From a virus: a stretch of DNA of 45,402 bases. Positions 37,901-45,402 of the stretch are shown piece after piece. The stretch covers positions 1-45,402 of IMG/VR virus record IMGVR_UViG_3300021356_000037; one strand, given 5' to 3'. The notes beneath the pieces are model-generated. The model saw only the letters and a list, made by a program, of their open reading frames with translations, was not told the origin of the DNA and made no database searches. Each line of letters starts with the position of its first letter. Positions within the stretch are counted from its first letter, which is position 1. A program made the translations under genes and the position numbers.

Positions 37901-40775
37901 AGATGTTATTGGACAAGTTATCGTTGATGATCCTAAGAAGAGTATCACTAGAGAATCTAACGATCAACTTGCCATAGACATTGGTACTGGTGTTGGAGTC
38001 ACTGACATCGTAACCGGATCAGATGGTAGTTCTGTTATTCTTAAGACAGGTGTTGACCATGGTCTGAACAGAATTGTAACTGTAAGTCTGGTTCAGGGTG
38101 GTGCTGGTTATGGTAACAATTCTGGTTCAGCAGAGCAACATTACAATGCGTCATTGGTTGGAACTGCTAATTCTACCACAGGCGAACACGCAACTGCTAA
38201 GGTATTCATCAGTGCTGCTGGTGCAATCACCGACGTTAAGATCATGGACGGTGGTAGTGCATATGGTATTGGTAATACAATGCACATTGTTGGTATTCCA
38301 ACATTTACTGGATTTGAAGAAGCAGTTGTTCAGGTAGAGAAGATTTATGATAACACTAACGATGTTGTTAAGGTCTCTGGTATTTCCTCTCTGTCTCACG
38401 TTCAGGCAAATCAACTCTACAGAATTGAAACTGTAAATGTTGGTGCATCTAAGACATTTAATGCCGCTCCTGTAACCACTATTACTGGTATTACAACAAC
38501 TGGTATTGGTACTCAAGGTGTTGGTGATAATGGAGCATCGCTCAATATGTCACGAATGCAGTTGACTGGCCCTGCACGATCTGTTGATACTTTCACTTAT
38601 GAAAATACTAGCGGTATCGCAACTGTAACCACTGATCTCAATCACGGTTTCTTGGTTGACAGAAAGGTAAGAGTTGTTGGTGCTGGACAAGATATTTACA
38701 ATGGAGAATTTGTAATTACTAAGGTTGATGGTCTCACTGGACTTGAACTTAATGTTGGTGTTTCTACCAATGCTCCAAGTGCAACTGGTACGATTTACTT
38801 ATATCCAACAGGTAATTCTTCACAGGGCGGTGTTATTAGTGCTGATAAAGAGAACACTGCTGGCAGAATGGTCTCTCAGTATGCAGGTATTACAACAACA
38901 TTATCTTCTGTTATTAATAGTGCAGTATCAGAAAGCATTTCAATTGCAAATCCAGGCAACTTTGATATCAATATTGGCGATTATCTGGAGATTGACAGTG
39001 AAATTGTAAGAGTCAAGTCAACCACTGCTACAAGTAGCCTTGACGGTTCTGCTGTTACTAATCCAATTACAGTCTTCCGTGGTGTTCTTGGAACTAAAGC
39101 AGCGACTCATGTACTTGGATCTGTAATTAGGAAGATTGATGCAGCACCAATAGAATTAAGAAGACATTCCATTATCCGTGCTTCTGCACATACATTTGAA
39201 TATGTTGGATATGGACCTGGTAACTATTCAACTGCACTTCCACAAAAACAAAATAGAAGTATTACTGATGCAGAAGAACTTCTGGCACAGTCCACCAAGA
39301 GAAATGGTGGTATCAACTTCTATACTGGAATGAATGATAGAGGTATTTCTTACTCTGGTAACAAAAAACTCAGTTCTGTTACTGGTCAGGAAGAAGTATT
39401 CGACACTCCAATTCAAACTATAACTGGAGAAGATGTTGGCGAAACTACTGGATATAATCTCCTGCAGGGTCTTGAAGCGACTATCACACGTTCAATTAAA
39501 GTCGAAGGTGGTTCTACCAATGACGCAATTTCAGCATTCGATGGTCCTGTAATTTTCAACCAGAAAGTTACATCACAATCACCAAAAGGTTTTGAAGCAA
39601 ATAACATCTTTATCCAGGGTGACGCTACAGTTTCTAGAAATATTACTGTAGGAATTGCAACACCATCTCTTGCTGGTAACGCAGGTGACATTGTATTCAA
39701 TGCAAATCCATCTAGAGGTGGATATGCTGGATGGGTCTTTACCACCAATAACGAGTGGCAAAGATTTGGTGGAGTCAGTGATACGACTGGAGAAATGTCA
39801 CTGATTGTCGATAGAATTGGAATTGGAACAACTTCTGCTGGAACAAATGCATTCCAGGTTGGCACTGGTTCTTCATTGGTTGCGATTGATAGTGATGGAG
39901 TTGGTATTGGAACTACAGCGAATGGATATGCACTCCATGTTGTAGGTGATGTTAATGTCGATGGTGGTGTTAATATCTCTGGTGTTATAACAGCAGCATC
40001 ATTCTCTGGTTCTGGTGCTGGATTGACTGCTCTGAATGTAGCAGCATCTGGATGGTCTCCAACTGCGGGTGCTGATGGTTACTACAATACCGATTTGTCA
40101 TTCATTGGTATTGGAACATCTGCTCCATCATATAATCTCCACCTCGGAAATCCAAGTGCAGGAACTGTTGATCTTTACGTTGAAAATGACGCATACTTTG
40201 CTGGTGTAACTACAGTAACTACGGTCGCCGTTCTTGGAATCTTAACCGCATCAAATGCAACACTGACTGATGCAAACGTTAGTGCGGGAATTGTAACTGC
40301 AACTAACTTACAGGTCGGTACAGCAATTACAACTTCAAGCAACAATGTTGGTCTTGGAACTGCATCACCAAGAGCAAAACTTGATGTTGAAGGCGAGACA
40401 AGACTGAAGGCATATTCAGAACATGTTGAGGAACTGTCCATCTCCTCTAATGTAGTAACGATTGATCTTTCTTCTGCAAATACGTTCACCTTGGCCCTGA
40501 GTGCTGATGTCAACTCCTTCGAGTTGTCCAATATTCCAGATGATTCTACAGAGTTTACGATTAAGATCACTCAAGATTCTACAGGTAGTCGCGCAGTCGG
40601 TATTGATACCTTCGCAAATGCTTCTACATCTGTGGCAATCCCAGTGTATTGGCCAGGCGGCGGGGTCTTACCGATAGTCACTCAAACGGCAAGTAAGACT
40701 GACATCTATTCATTCAAAACATTTGATGGCGGCACTACTCTTTACGGATTTGTTGGAGGTCAGAACTTCGCATGA
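34902..40775 (+). CDS. Giant beta-helix / fibre structural protein, 1957 aa
   Basis: The largest gene here. The N-terminal region (residues about 17-160) has NILYVSPNDLDATDSVEN, SLARPFKTIQRALIEAARF and TTILLYPGEHVVDNRPG, the entry pattern of right-handed beta-helix tailspikes. Long beta-rich repeats follow. Residues about 1630-1860 have fibre-shaft motifs such as GIGTTSAGTNAFQVGTGSS and GVGIGTTANGYALHVVGDVN. The last 90 residues form a separate tip. I recall similarly large 'VrlC-like' structural proteins in T4-like cyanophages, without a solved role. Its TGA overlaps the next ATG (ATGA). Confidence 0.75.
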   Translation: MPLSRLDNFLKNVRGNILYVSPNDLDATDSVENQGNSLARPFKTIQRALIEAARFSYQSGLNNDRFGQTTILLYPGEHVVDNRPGFIPDGENNFRLRNGTTTDDLAPFDLTTNFNLESDNNVLYKLNSIHGGVIVPRGTSIVGMDLRKTKIRPKYVPNPENDNIARSAIFRVTGVCYFWQFSIFDGDPTGSVYTDYTTNTLVSNFSHHKLTCFEYADGVNPVNISDEFQTFSSTSTDLDMYYQKIGRVYGQASGRAISPDYPSTLLDIQPKIDEYRIVGPTEGNIGISTITASGTTVTIGLDGELTGLATNSPVVIENVTASGYNGKYVVSEIVDARTFRYRIQNTPTDLSPTAGNATVSLSTDTVTSASPYIFNISLRSVFGMCGLHADGSAATGFKSMVVAQFTGIGLQKDDNAFVIYDNTDGEWEGASEGRTNLSTNSRSVYKPAYKNFHIKASNNAIIQNVSIFAIGFAEHFVCESGGDMSVTNSNSNFGARALIADGYRVDAFSQDDTAYISHVIPPQEVSNIENPIEFNAIDVAATVAITTTSSQLYLNGETNADVPPENVFEGYRIGSRTNDQLRVNISQSGITTEYTSRIVMQGTQSSREKSFEVGRVGTANSISSNIITLTEDHDFLNGESIRITSDSGQLPDGLKPNVLYFVISDSAIEPNQIRIAATESDALSFDSSTNPNQLSFNSLGGKLTIASRVSDKKSGDIGHPIQYNTDAKRWFINVSTASTDNQIGIAVSDYAVAGLGSATSRTFFNRCNDNRSLADRLYRIRYVIPKGNSTQARPPSEGFILQESNTATGITTAEVEKYFGTGSIDVNDLRNPSFIADALWETGGTATINTELPHNLAVGNEVQLYNVKSSENTSGTADLGFNRTFTVTGISSAKAFTVGITTDPGTFQSDTTTRNLSLPYYKRKRLGSVNTIYRQEEAQSYVQNEQDGIYYLTILNNSNSPIVAPFTEENYSQPTTNLYPQLDRDNTVSDPEATQSFATSDVIGQVIVDDPKKSITRESNDQLAIDIGTGVGVTDIVTGSDGSSVILKTGVDHGLNRIVTVSLVQGGAGYGNNSGSAEQHYNASLVGTANSTTGEHATAKVFISAAGAITDVKIMDGGSAYGIGNTMHIVGIPTFTGFEEAVVQVEKIYDNTNDVVKVSGISSLSHVQANQLYRIETVNVGASKTFNAAPVTTITGITTTGIGTQGVGDNGASLNMSRMQLTGPARSVDTFTYENTSGIATVTTDLNHGFLVDRKVRVVGAGQDIYNGEFVITKVDGLTGLELNVGVSTNAPSATGTIYLYPTGNSSQGGVISADKENTAGRMVSQYAGITTTLSSVINSAVSESISIANPGNFDINIGDYLEIDSEIVRVKSTTATSSLDGSAVTNPITVFRGVLGTKAATHVLGSVIRKIDAAPIELRRHSIIRASAHTFEYVGYGPGNYSTALPQKQNRSITDAEELLAQSTKRNGGINFYTGMNDRGISYSGNKKLSSVTGQEEVFDTPIQTITGEDVGETTGYNLLQGLEATITRSIKVEGGSTNDAISAFDGPVIFNQKVTSQSPKGFEANNIFIQGDATVSRNITVGIATPSLAGNAGDIVFNANPSRGGYAGWVFTTNNEWQRFGGVSDTTGEMSLIVDRIGIGTTSAGTNAFQVGTGSSLVAIDSDGVGIGTTANGYALHVVGDVNVDGGVNISGVITAASFSGSGAGLTALNVAASGWSPTAGADGYYNTDLSFIGIGTSAPSYNLHLGNPSAGTVDLYVENDAYFAGVTTVTTVAVLGILTASNATLTDANVSAGIVTATNLQVGTAITTSSNNVGLGTASPRAKLDVEGETRLKAYSEHVEELSISSNVVTIDLSSANTFTLALSADVNSFELSNIPDDSTEFTIKITQDSTGSRAVGIDTFANASTSVAIPVYWPGGGVLPIVTQTASKTDIYSFKTFDGGTTLYGFVGGQNFA

Positions 40776-43306
40776 TAAACAAGAATCTTCCCACCAAGTT
40801 ATTCTTAAACGGACCAGAGTTATCATTCCCAACACAACCAGTAGATTCCACAACATCTACTGGTATTGCAACATTCACAGGAATCGCAACAGCATCATTT
40901 CCAACACAATCCCCAGCAAATCCTGGGGTGAGTGATGGAACTATTGATTTTGAATGGTATTATGACGGCAATAAAGTTATATCAGATCAAGGTGGAACAG
41001 GTTCTGGGACCGATGATGGAAAAATTGTAACTGTTGGCACCGCTTCTACATTAACTCTCAGTGGACTAGATGGTGCAGATTCTGGTAAATTAGTTTATGC
41101 TGTTGCCACTTACAATCCAACAGCATATTCTCAACCAACAGGAACGGCGGTTACTGTTGGATCTGCCAGATCAACGGGTGATGCTAATAATGAACCAGTT
41201 CAATCAGATTCTGCTACTATAACCATATTACCAGTTATCAATATTGATTCTCATCCTCAAGATTCAGTTCTTGCAGCAGGTCTTGACCATGATTTTTCAG
41301 TTGGTGCAAGTGTTTTTCCAGAAAACACGGGAACAATTCTTAATTATCAATGGCAATTAGATGGAGTTGATTTAACCGATGGTATCATAGAAACTCAAGT
41401 GACTAAGAGCGTTGGTGATAAAACGATGACAATTATTGATGATGCAACTCAGGTAGTTTCTGCAGTAGATTTTACTCAAGTTAGTGTTTATAGTAATTTT
41501 GCTGTAGGTAAGACATATACACTCATACCTTCTGGAGATATAACAGTAAAATTAACTGCAAAAGGTGCTGGTGGTGGAACATCAGTCGGCAGAACTTCTT
41601 TAGGAGGCAAAGGCGGAAGAGCAACAGGCAATTTTACTTTCCTGAATGATCAAGTATACAGAGTAGTAGTTGGCGCTAAGGGTAAGAGTGGTAGCACTAG
41701 TGGTGGTGGATACCCTGGTGGAGGAAAAGGTGGACTAGGTTTTGGAAAAGGCGGTAATGGTGGTGGATATACAGGAGTTTTTAAGACATCATTTACTCAG
41801 GCAAATGCTATTTTAATTGCTGGTGCAGGTGGTGGTGGAGGAAATGATCCTGCAATCGGTGGAGCTGGTGGTGGAACAAATGGTCAAAATGGAATAAATG
41901 ATGTACCTTCCGTTAGTAACAGGTCTGGAAAAGGAGGAACGCAATCTGCTGGAGGTGCTGGTGGTTTTATAAGCGGTTCAGGAGTAACTGCTGGTGGGGC
42001 TGGATCAGCACTCAAAGGCGGTACTGGTGCAGGCGGCGGAGGTGCTGGATATTATGGTGGTGGCGGTGGTCAAAGATTTAACCAATGTTGTGGTGATGGT
42101 GCAGGTGGAGGGGGGTCATCTTATGCCTCATCTGAAGTTTCGAGTGCTTCTTTGACTACTGGAGCGGGTGCAGCAGCAGGGAGTAATGGAAGTTTGTCAA
42201 TGAAACTTGTTAAAGCACAGGAAGGAGTTGAAACAGTAACAGCTACAACTGTGGTATCTGGAGCAACAACACCCAACTTAACTTTGAATAGTGAAGTAGA
42301 AGGTATTACTGCACCCATTACATGTAAAGTAACTGCTGATGGTGTTAAAGAATCTCCCGTATTCTCTAATGAAGCAAATTATTCTAGTACCGTTGCAACT
42401 GATTTGATTACCTTTGAAGCATATGGAACGACTTCAACTGCAACAATTGTGAGTAAAACTTTAGATTCATCAAACGATATTCTTCTAACTCAAACACAAA
42501 TAACTCAAGGTGGAGGAACAACACAATCTTTTTCATCAAATGAGATTGCATTCTTTGCTCCAACAAAAGATATTAATATAGAGATGGATATACGTGGAGG
42601 CCGAGGATCTTCTTTTGGATCTAAGGCGGGAGGACAAGGTGGATTTTCTAGGATAAGATTCACGATGGAAAGAAATCAAGAATATATTATTAGAGGACTC
42701 GCATCAAGTGATGCTATCTTCTTGTATAGAGGAGCATCTCTATTTGCTGTCGTTGGTGCTGGTGGTAATGCAGGATCTGGTGGAGCTGGTGGTAATGGTG
42801 GTGGTGTAAACTTAGCAGGGAAGACAGGAACTGGAAGTAATGGACTAGGAGGTGCTCAAGTTCCTGCAGGATCATTAATTGATACAGGAGTATGGGGTGG
42901 TAGATCAAATCAATCACCAGTATATTCTGGAGATGCTAAATTCACTGGCATTAATGCGGGAAGAACGGTCAAATGTTCTAAGGGAGTTTATTATTTTGAT
43001 CAAGGTTTCTCATCCTGTCAAAATGTTGGAACTACTAAGTTCAGACTTTCTGACGGTACAGTAGTTACCAATAGTGCAGAGATAACTAGAGGATTTAAAG
43101 CGGGTTATTCTATCAACACTACAGCTGGAAAAGGGAACTCAAACGGGACAGGAAATGGTGGCAATGGTGCAAGAGGTGGTCAGGGATCAACAAATGGTGG
43201 TGGCGGTGGTGGATCAGGATACACTGACGGATCTATTACTATTATATCCACAACTCAAGGCGGTAATACTAGCACTGCGAGTGTTCGTATAAGACTTGAT
43301 GTATAA
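40772..43306 (+). CDS. Adhesin with Ig-like and glycine-rich domains
   Basis: An 844-residue protein coupled to the giant gene by ATGA. Residues about 58-115 are an Ig-like domain (DFEWYYDGNKVI; SGKLVYAVATYNP). A second Ig-like domain seems split: NYQWQLDGVDLTDG (191-204) and PNLTLNSEVEGITAPITCKV (501-520) flank a glycine-rich insert (about 250-480). That insert carries GAGGGGGNDPAIGGAGGG, GGAGYYGGGGG and a CC pair (439-440). A second glycine-rich domain fills about 543-844. Glycine-rich sandwiches of this type are receptor-binding tips in T4-like phages. It is probably the main host-recognition protein. Confidence 0.75.
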   Translation: MINKNLPTKLFLNGPELSFPTQPVDSTTSTGIATFTGIATASFPTQSPANPGVSDGTIDFEWYYDGNKVISDQGGTGSGTDDGKIVTVGTASTLTLSGLDGADSGKLVYAVATYNPTAYSQPTGTAVTVGSARSTGDANNEPVQSDSATITILPVINIDSHPQDSVLAAGLDHDFSVGASVFPENTGTILNYQWQLDGVDLTDGIIETQVTKSVGDKTMTIIDDATQVVSAVDFTQVSVYSNFAVGKTYTLIPSGDITVKLTAKGAGGGTSVGRTSLGGKGGRATGNFTFLNDQVYRVVVGAKGKSGSTSGGGYPGGGKGGLGFGKGGNGGGYTGVFKTSFTQANAILIAGAGGGGGNDPAIGGAGGGTNGQNGINDVPSVSNRSGKGGTQSAGGAGGFISGSGVTAGGAGSALKGGTGAGGGGAGYYGGGGGQRFNQCCGDGAGGGGSSYASSEVSSASLTTGAGAAAGSNGSLSMKLVKAQEGVETVTATTVVSGATTPNLTLNSEVEGITAPITCKVTADGVKESPVFSNEANYSSTVATDLITFEAYGTTSTATIVSKTLDSSNDILLTQTQITQGGGTTQSFSSNEIAFFAPTKDINIEMDIRGGRGSSFGSKAGGQGGFSRIRFTMERNQEYIIRGLASSDAIFLYRGASLFAVVGAGGNAGSGGAGGNGGGVNLAGKTGTGSNGLGGAQVPAGSLIDTGVWGGRSNQSPVYSGDAKFTGINAGRTVKCSKGVYYFDQGFSSCQNVGTTKFRLSDGTVVTNSAEITRGFKAGYSINTTAGKGNSNGTGNGGNGARGGQGSTNGGGGGGSGYTDGSITIISTTQGGNTSTASVRIRLDV

Positions 43307-43309
43307 ATA
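43302..43309 (+). promoter_or_regulatory. T4-type late promoter of collagen-like fibre
   Basis: TATAAATA, the exact late box, overlaps the adhesin stop codon and lies 33 bases before ATG 43342. Confidence 0.7.
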
Positions 43310-43341
43310 ATAAAAAAGTATCTGGGGGAGAGTGAACCCTA

Positions 43342-45207
43342 ATGGCAGTCAATAAGAATTTTGTCGTCAAGAACGGTCTTGAAGTTGGCGATACACTTAT
43401 ATTTGCTACCGTAACCGATGCTAAGGTTGGCATTGGTAGTACACAACCAACCATACTACTAGATGTTGCTGGTGGTATCGGTGCTACACATATCAATGTG
43501 TCTGGTGTTGCTACAATTACAGACTCAATTAGATTGGGTTCTGGTATTGCTGGAACAGTGTTCTCGGCACTTGATAATAACTTGGTTGGTGTTGGTACAT
43601 CTCAACCAGGTTTCCTTTTAGACGTTAGATCTCCTGGCGCTGGAACAACGGCACTGTATGTTCAAGGAGATGGTAAGTTCACTGGAGATCTTAACGTTAA
43701 CATTGGAGTATTTGCTCTTAACTCCAATGTAACTGGATTCTCTACATTTAACGATATAGAAGTAAACAGTGACATTTATGATATTGGTGGCCAAACAGGA
43801 ACCAACCAGCAAGTTCTGGTTTCTAGAGGTGGATCTGGTGCTGGAGTAACTTGGGCAGATCTAACCACTATTCCTGCTGGAGATGCTACATTACTGGACG
43901 GATTAGATAGCACTCAGTTCTTAAGATCTGATGTTGCAGATACTAAGGCAGGAGATACAACTTTCTCCAACAATGCTATATTCTCTTCTAATGTTGATAT
44001 TGCAGGCATCACTACTGTTGCTAGTGATTTTGTTGCCGAAGCTGGTGCTACCATCTCTGGTGGAAATCTGGTAGTTGGTAACTCACTGGATGTTAATGGC
44101 GACGGTCATGATATTGCTGGAACCATTGCACTTGATAATGTAACTGTATCTGGTATCACAACAGTTACTGGTGCTATCGATGGTAATGGTGGTGCTAATA
44201 TCTCTGGTGCAGAAACAGTCCTTTCTTCTGCAACTGTTAGCGACTTAACTAATAATCGCGTTGTTATCGCTGGTTCTTCAGGTGCTCTAGAAGATGATGC
44301 TGATTTCACTTTTGATGGTTCAACTCTTACTGTTAATAACGCCGATGTAGATATTACAGGCACTGGAGGTCTTAGCATTGAAGGTTCTACTGTTATTGAC
44401 AGTAGTGGCGTTTGGCAAGGTTCATCTGCGGGCATTCAAGGTATTCAAGGTATTACTGGGTCTAACGGATCTAACGGAACCCAAGGTATTCAAGGAATTA
44501 CAGGTTCAGGAACCCAAGGTATTCAAGGTATTACTGGGTCTAACGGATCTAACGGAACCCAAGGTATTCAGGGTATTCAGGGTATTACTGGGTCTAACGG
44601 AAGTAGTGGAACCCAAGGTGTTCAAGGTATTCAAGGTGCTGGTGGTTTAACAACTACCGATGCTGATACTCTTGATACTCTTAATAGCACTCAATTCCTT
44701 CGTAGTGATGCGGCAGACCAGAAGACATCTGGCACTCTCCGTTTTGACGATAATGTCATTCTTTCACTTGGCACAGGTGATGATGCAGAATTCTTCTGCG
44801 ATGGTACTGATTTCTACCTTGACCTGAACAGCGAAATCGGTAACTTTATTGTTCGTGATGGTACGACTACCCGATTCACCTTTGATGATGCTGGAGACTT
44901 CACTGCAACAGGTAATGTAACTGCTTATTCTGATATCACTCTCAAGAAGAATATTGAAGTTATTCCTAATGCATTGGACAAAGTATCACAGATTCGTGGC
45001 GTCACTTTTGATCGTATAGATATAGAAGGAGAAAGTCAAACTGGTGTGATTGCACAAGAGATCGAAAAAGTTCTTCCCGAAGCGGTTAGAACAAACGATG
45101 ATGGAGTTAAGTCTGTTGCTTATGGTAACTTGGTAGGATTGCTCGTCGAATCTATCAAGGAACTTAAACAAGAGATCAGTGAGTTAAAATCAAAAGTGGA
45201 GGAGTGA
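43342..45207 (+). CDS. Tail fibre with collagen-like repeats and S74 chaperone
   Basis: A 621-residue fibre. The shaft has beta-repeats (KVGIGSTQPTILLDVAGGIG; LVGVGTSQPGFLLDVRS). Residues about 364-433 are Gly-X-Y collagen-like repeats (GIQGITGSNGSNGTQGIQG). The C-terminus from about residue 530 is a Peptidase_S74 intramolecular chaperone: YSDITLKKNIEVIPNALDKV, GVIAQEIEKVLPEAV, KSVAYGNLVGLLVESI then a coiled coil (KELKQEISELKSKVEE). The serine-lysine pair at the start of this domain is where the family self-cleaves. Host specificity is likely modified by the repeat length. Confidence 0.88.
   Translation: MAVNKNFVVKNGLEVGDTLIFATVTDAKVGIGSTQPTILLDVAGGIGATHINVSGVATITDSIRLGSGIAGTVFSALDNNLVGVGTSQPGFLLDVRSPGAGTTALYVQGDGKFTGDLNVNIGVFALNSNVTGFSTFNDIEVNSDIYDIGGQTGTNQQVLVSRGGSGAGVTWADLTTIPAGDATLLDGLDSTQFLRSDVADTKAGDTTFSNNAIFSSNVDIAGITTVASDFVAEAGATISGGNLVVGNSLDVNGDGHDIAGTIALDNVTVSGITTVTGAIDGNGGANISGAETVLSSATVSDLTNNRVVIAGSSGALEDDADFTFDGSTLTVNNADVDITGTGGLSIEGSTVIDSSGVWQGSSAGIQGIQGITGSNGSNGTQGIQGITGSGTQGIQGITGSNGSNGTQGIQGIQGITGSNGSSGTQGVQGIQGAGGLTTTDADTLDTLNSTQFLRSDAADQKTSGTLRFDDNVILSLGTGDDAEFFCDGTDFYLDLNSEIGNFIVRDGTTTRFTFDDAGDFTATGNVTAYSDITLKKNIEVIPNALDKVSQIRGVTFDRIDIEGESQTGVIAQEIEKVLPEAVRTNDDGVKSVAYGNLVGLLVESIKELKQEISELKSKVEE
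44440..44640 (+). repeat. Tandem DNA repeats coding collagen-like segment
   Basis: Near-identical units coding GIQGITGSNGSNGTQ occur at about 44440 and 44518 (78 bases apart), with a variant about 63 bases later. High base identity, not only protein identity, suggests recent copy-number change by slippage or recombination. Confidence 0.85.
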
Positions 45208-45210
45208 TAA

Positions 45211-45402
45211 ATGGCACCAACACCATCAACTGGCGCAATTAGTGCTCAAGATATTAACGATGAACTAGGGAGATCATCGACACAAACTCTTAACCTGAAT
45301 GATTCTCTTGTTAGAGCTCTTGCTAACAAACTTTCAGGTGCTATTACATTCGATGACTTAAGAGGAAAGGAACTCGTTATAACTTCTTTCAATCCAACTG
45401 AC
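45211..45402 (+). CDS. Structural-type protein, 3' end outside window
   Basis: The frame from ATG 45211 (with GGAGGAG about 8-14 bases upstream) is open to the window end: MAPTPSTGAISAQDINDELG and NLNDSLVRALANKLSGAITF. This start is typical of small phage tail-associated proteins, often annotated as structural. Only 64 residues are visible; the cut is the window edge. Confidence 0.7.
   Translation, partial: MAPTPSTGAISAQDINDELGRSSTQTLNLNDSLVRALANKLSGAITFDDLRGKELVITSFNPTD

Overview
The window is 45.4 kb of a T4-like cyanophage (a myovirus of marine Synechococcus or Prochlorococcus). Three things point there: a photosystem II D2 gene (psbD) with no host context, T4-type replication and late-transcription genes (PhoH, gp33, gp59, gp32), and a long tail and baseplate block with T4-like gp53, gp48, gp4, gp26, gp27-like and gp5 proteins. 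Genes are packed tightly, with ATGA or GTGA stop/start overlaps. Names were assigned by reading the translations; no database search was run.

Layout. (1) 1-6350: the 3' part of psbD, then a dense run of small early-type genes with three thioredoxin-fold proteins (CPYC, CGPC and a degenerate SQEC). Sigma70-like promoters and intrinsic terminators separate the units. At 5160-5860 lies an odd RNA element: two tandem pairs of half-sites resembling the glutamine aptamer family (glnA / Downstream-peptide), each pair enclosing a short ORF. (2) 6332-10934: thyX, phoH, a PD-(D/E)XK exonuclease, gp33, gp59, a DUF1825-like gene and gp32, i.e. nucleotide and replication functions. (3) 10935-13739, minus strand: gp53, gp48, a hypothetical and gp4, an inverted baseplate/head-completion operon with a perfect late promoter. 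(4) 13780-29458: tail tube-like protein, gp26, a tiny -1-frame ORF, two related tape-measure-sized proteins (the second with a glucosaminidase-like domain), hub proteins, gp5 OB-fold protein, a 1341-residue repeat protein, a spike beta-helix protein, and two fibre-domain paralogues. (5) 30220-32963: an accessory island with tRNA-Leu(TAA), tRNA-Thr(TGT), a hydantoinase/carbamoylase-type amidase, a Mom-like protein and small ORFs. (6) 32988-45402: large tail-fibre and adhesin genes, including two with self-cleaving chaperone-type C-termini; the last is cut by the window end.

How the parts work together. Early genes maintain photosynthesis (D2), redox state and dTMP supply, and build the T4-type replisome. 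gp33 links replication to late transcription. Late genes carry T4-style TATAAATA-like promoters, many overlapping the stop codon of the gene before. The tail block builds hub, spike, tube initiator and tape measure, and the right end encodes receptor-binding parts.

Most notable observations: a canonical T TTT TTC slippery heptamer at the end of gp26, leading in the -1 frame into a 59-residue ORF (the lambda G/GT architecture next to a T4-type hub chaperone); the split glutamine-aptamer-like elements around tiny ORFs; a terminator whose loop doubles as a promoter -35 box; a 9-nt CAAATC repeat ladder in front of a cysteine-free gp32; the amidase between two tRNAs; and an adhesin whose Ig-like domain appears to be split by a glycine-rich domain.
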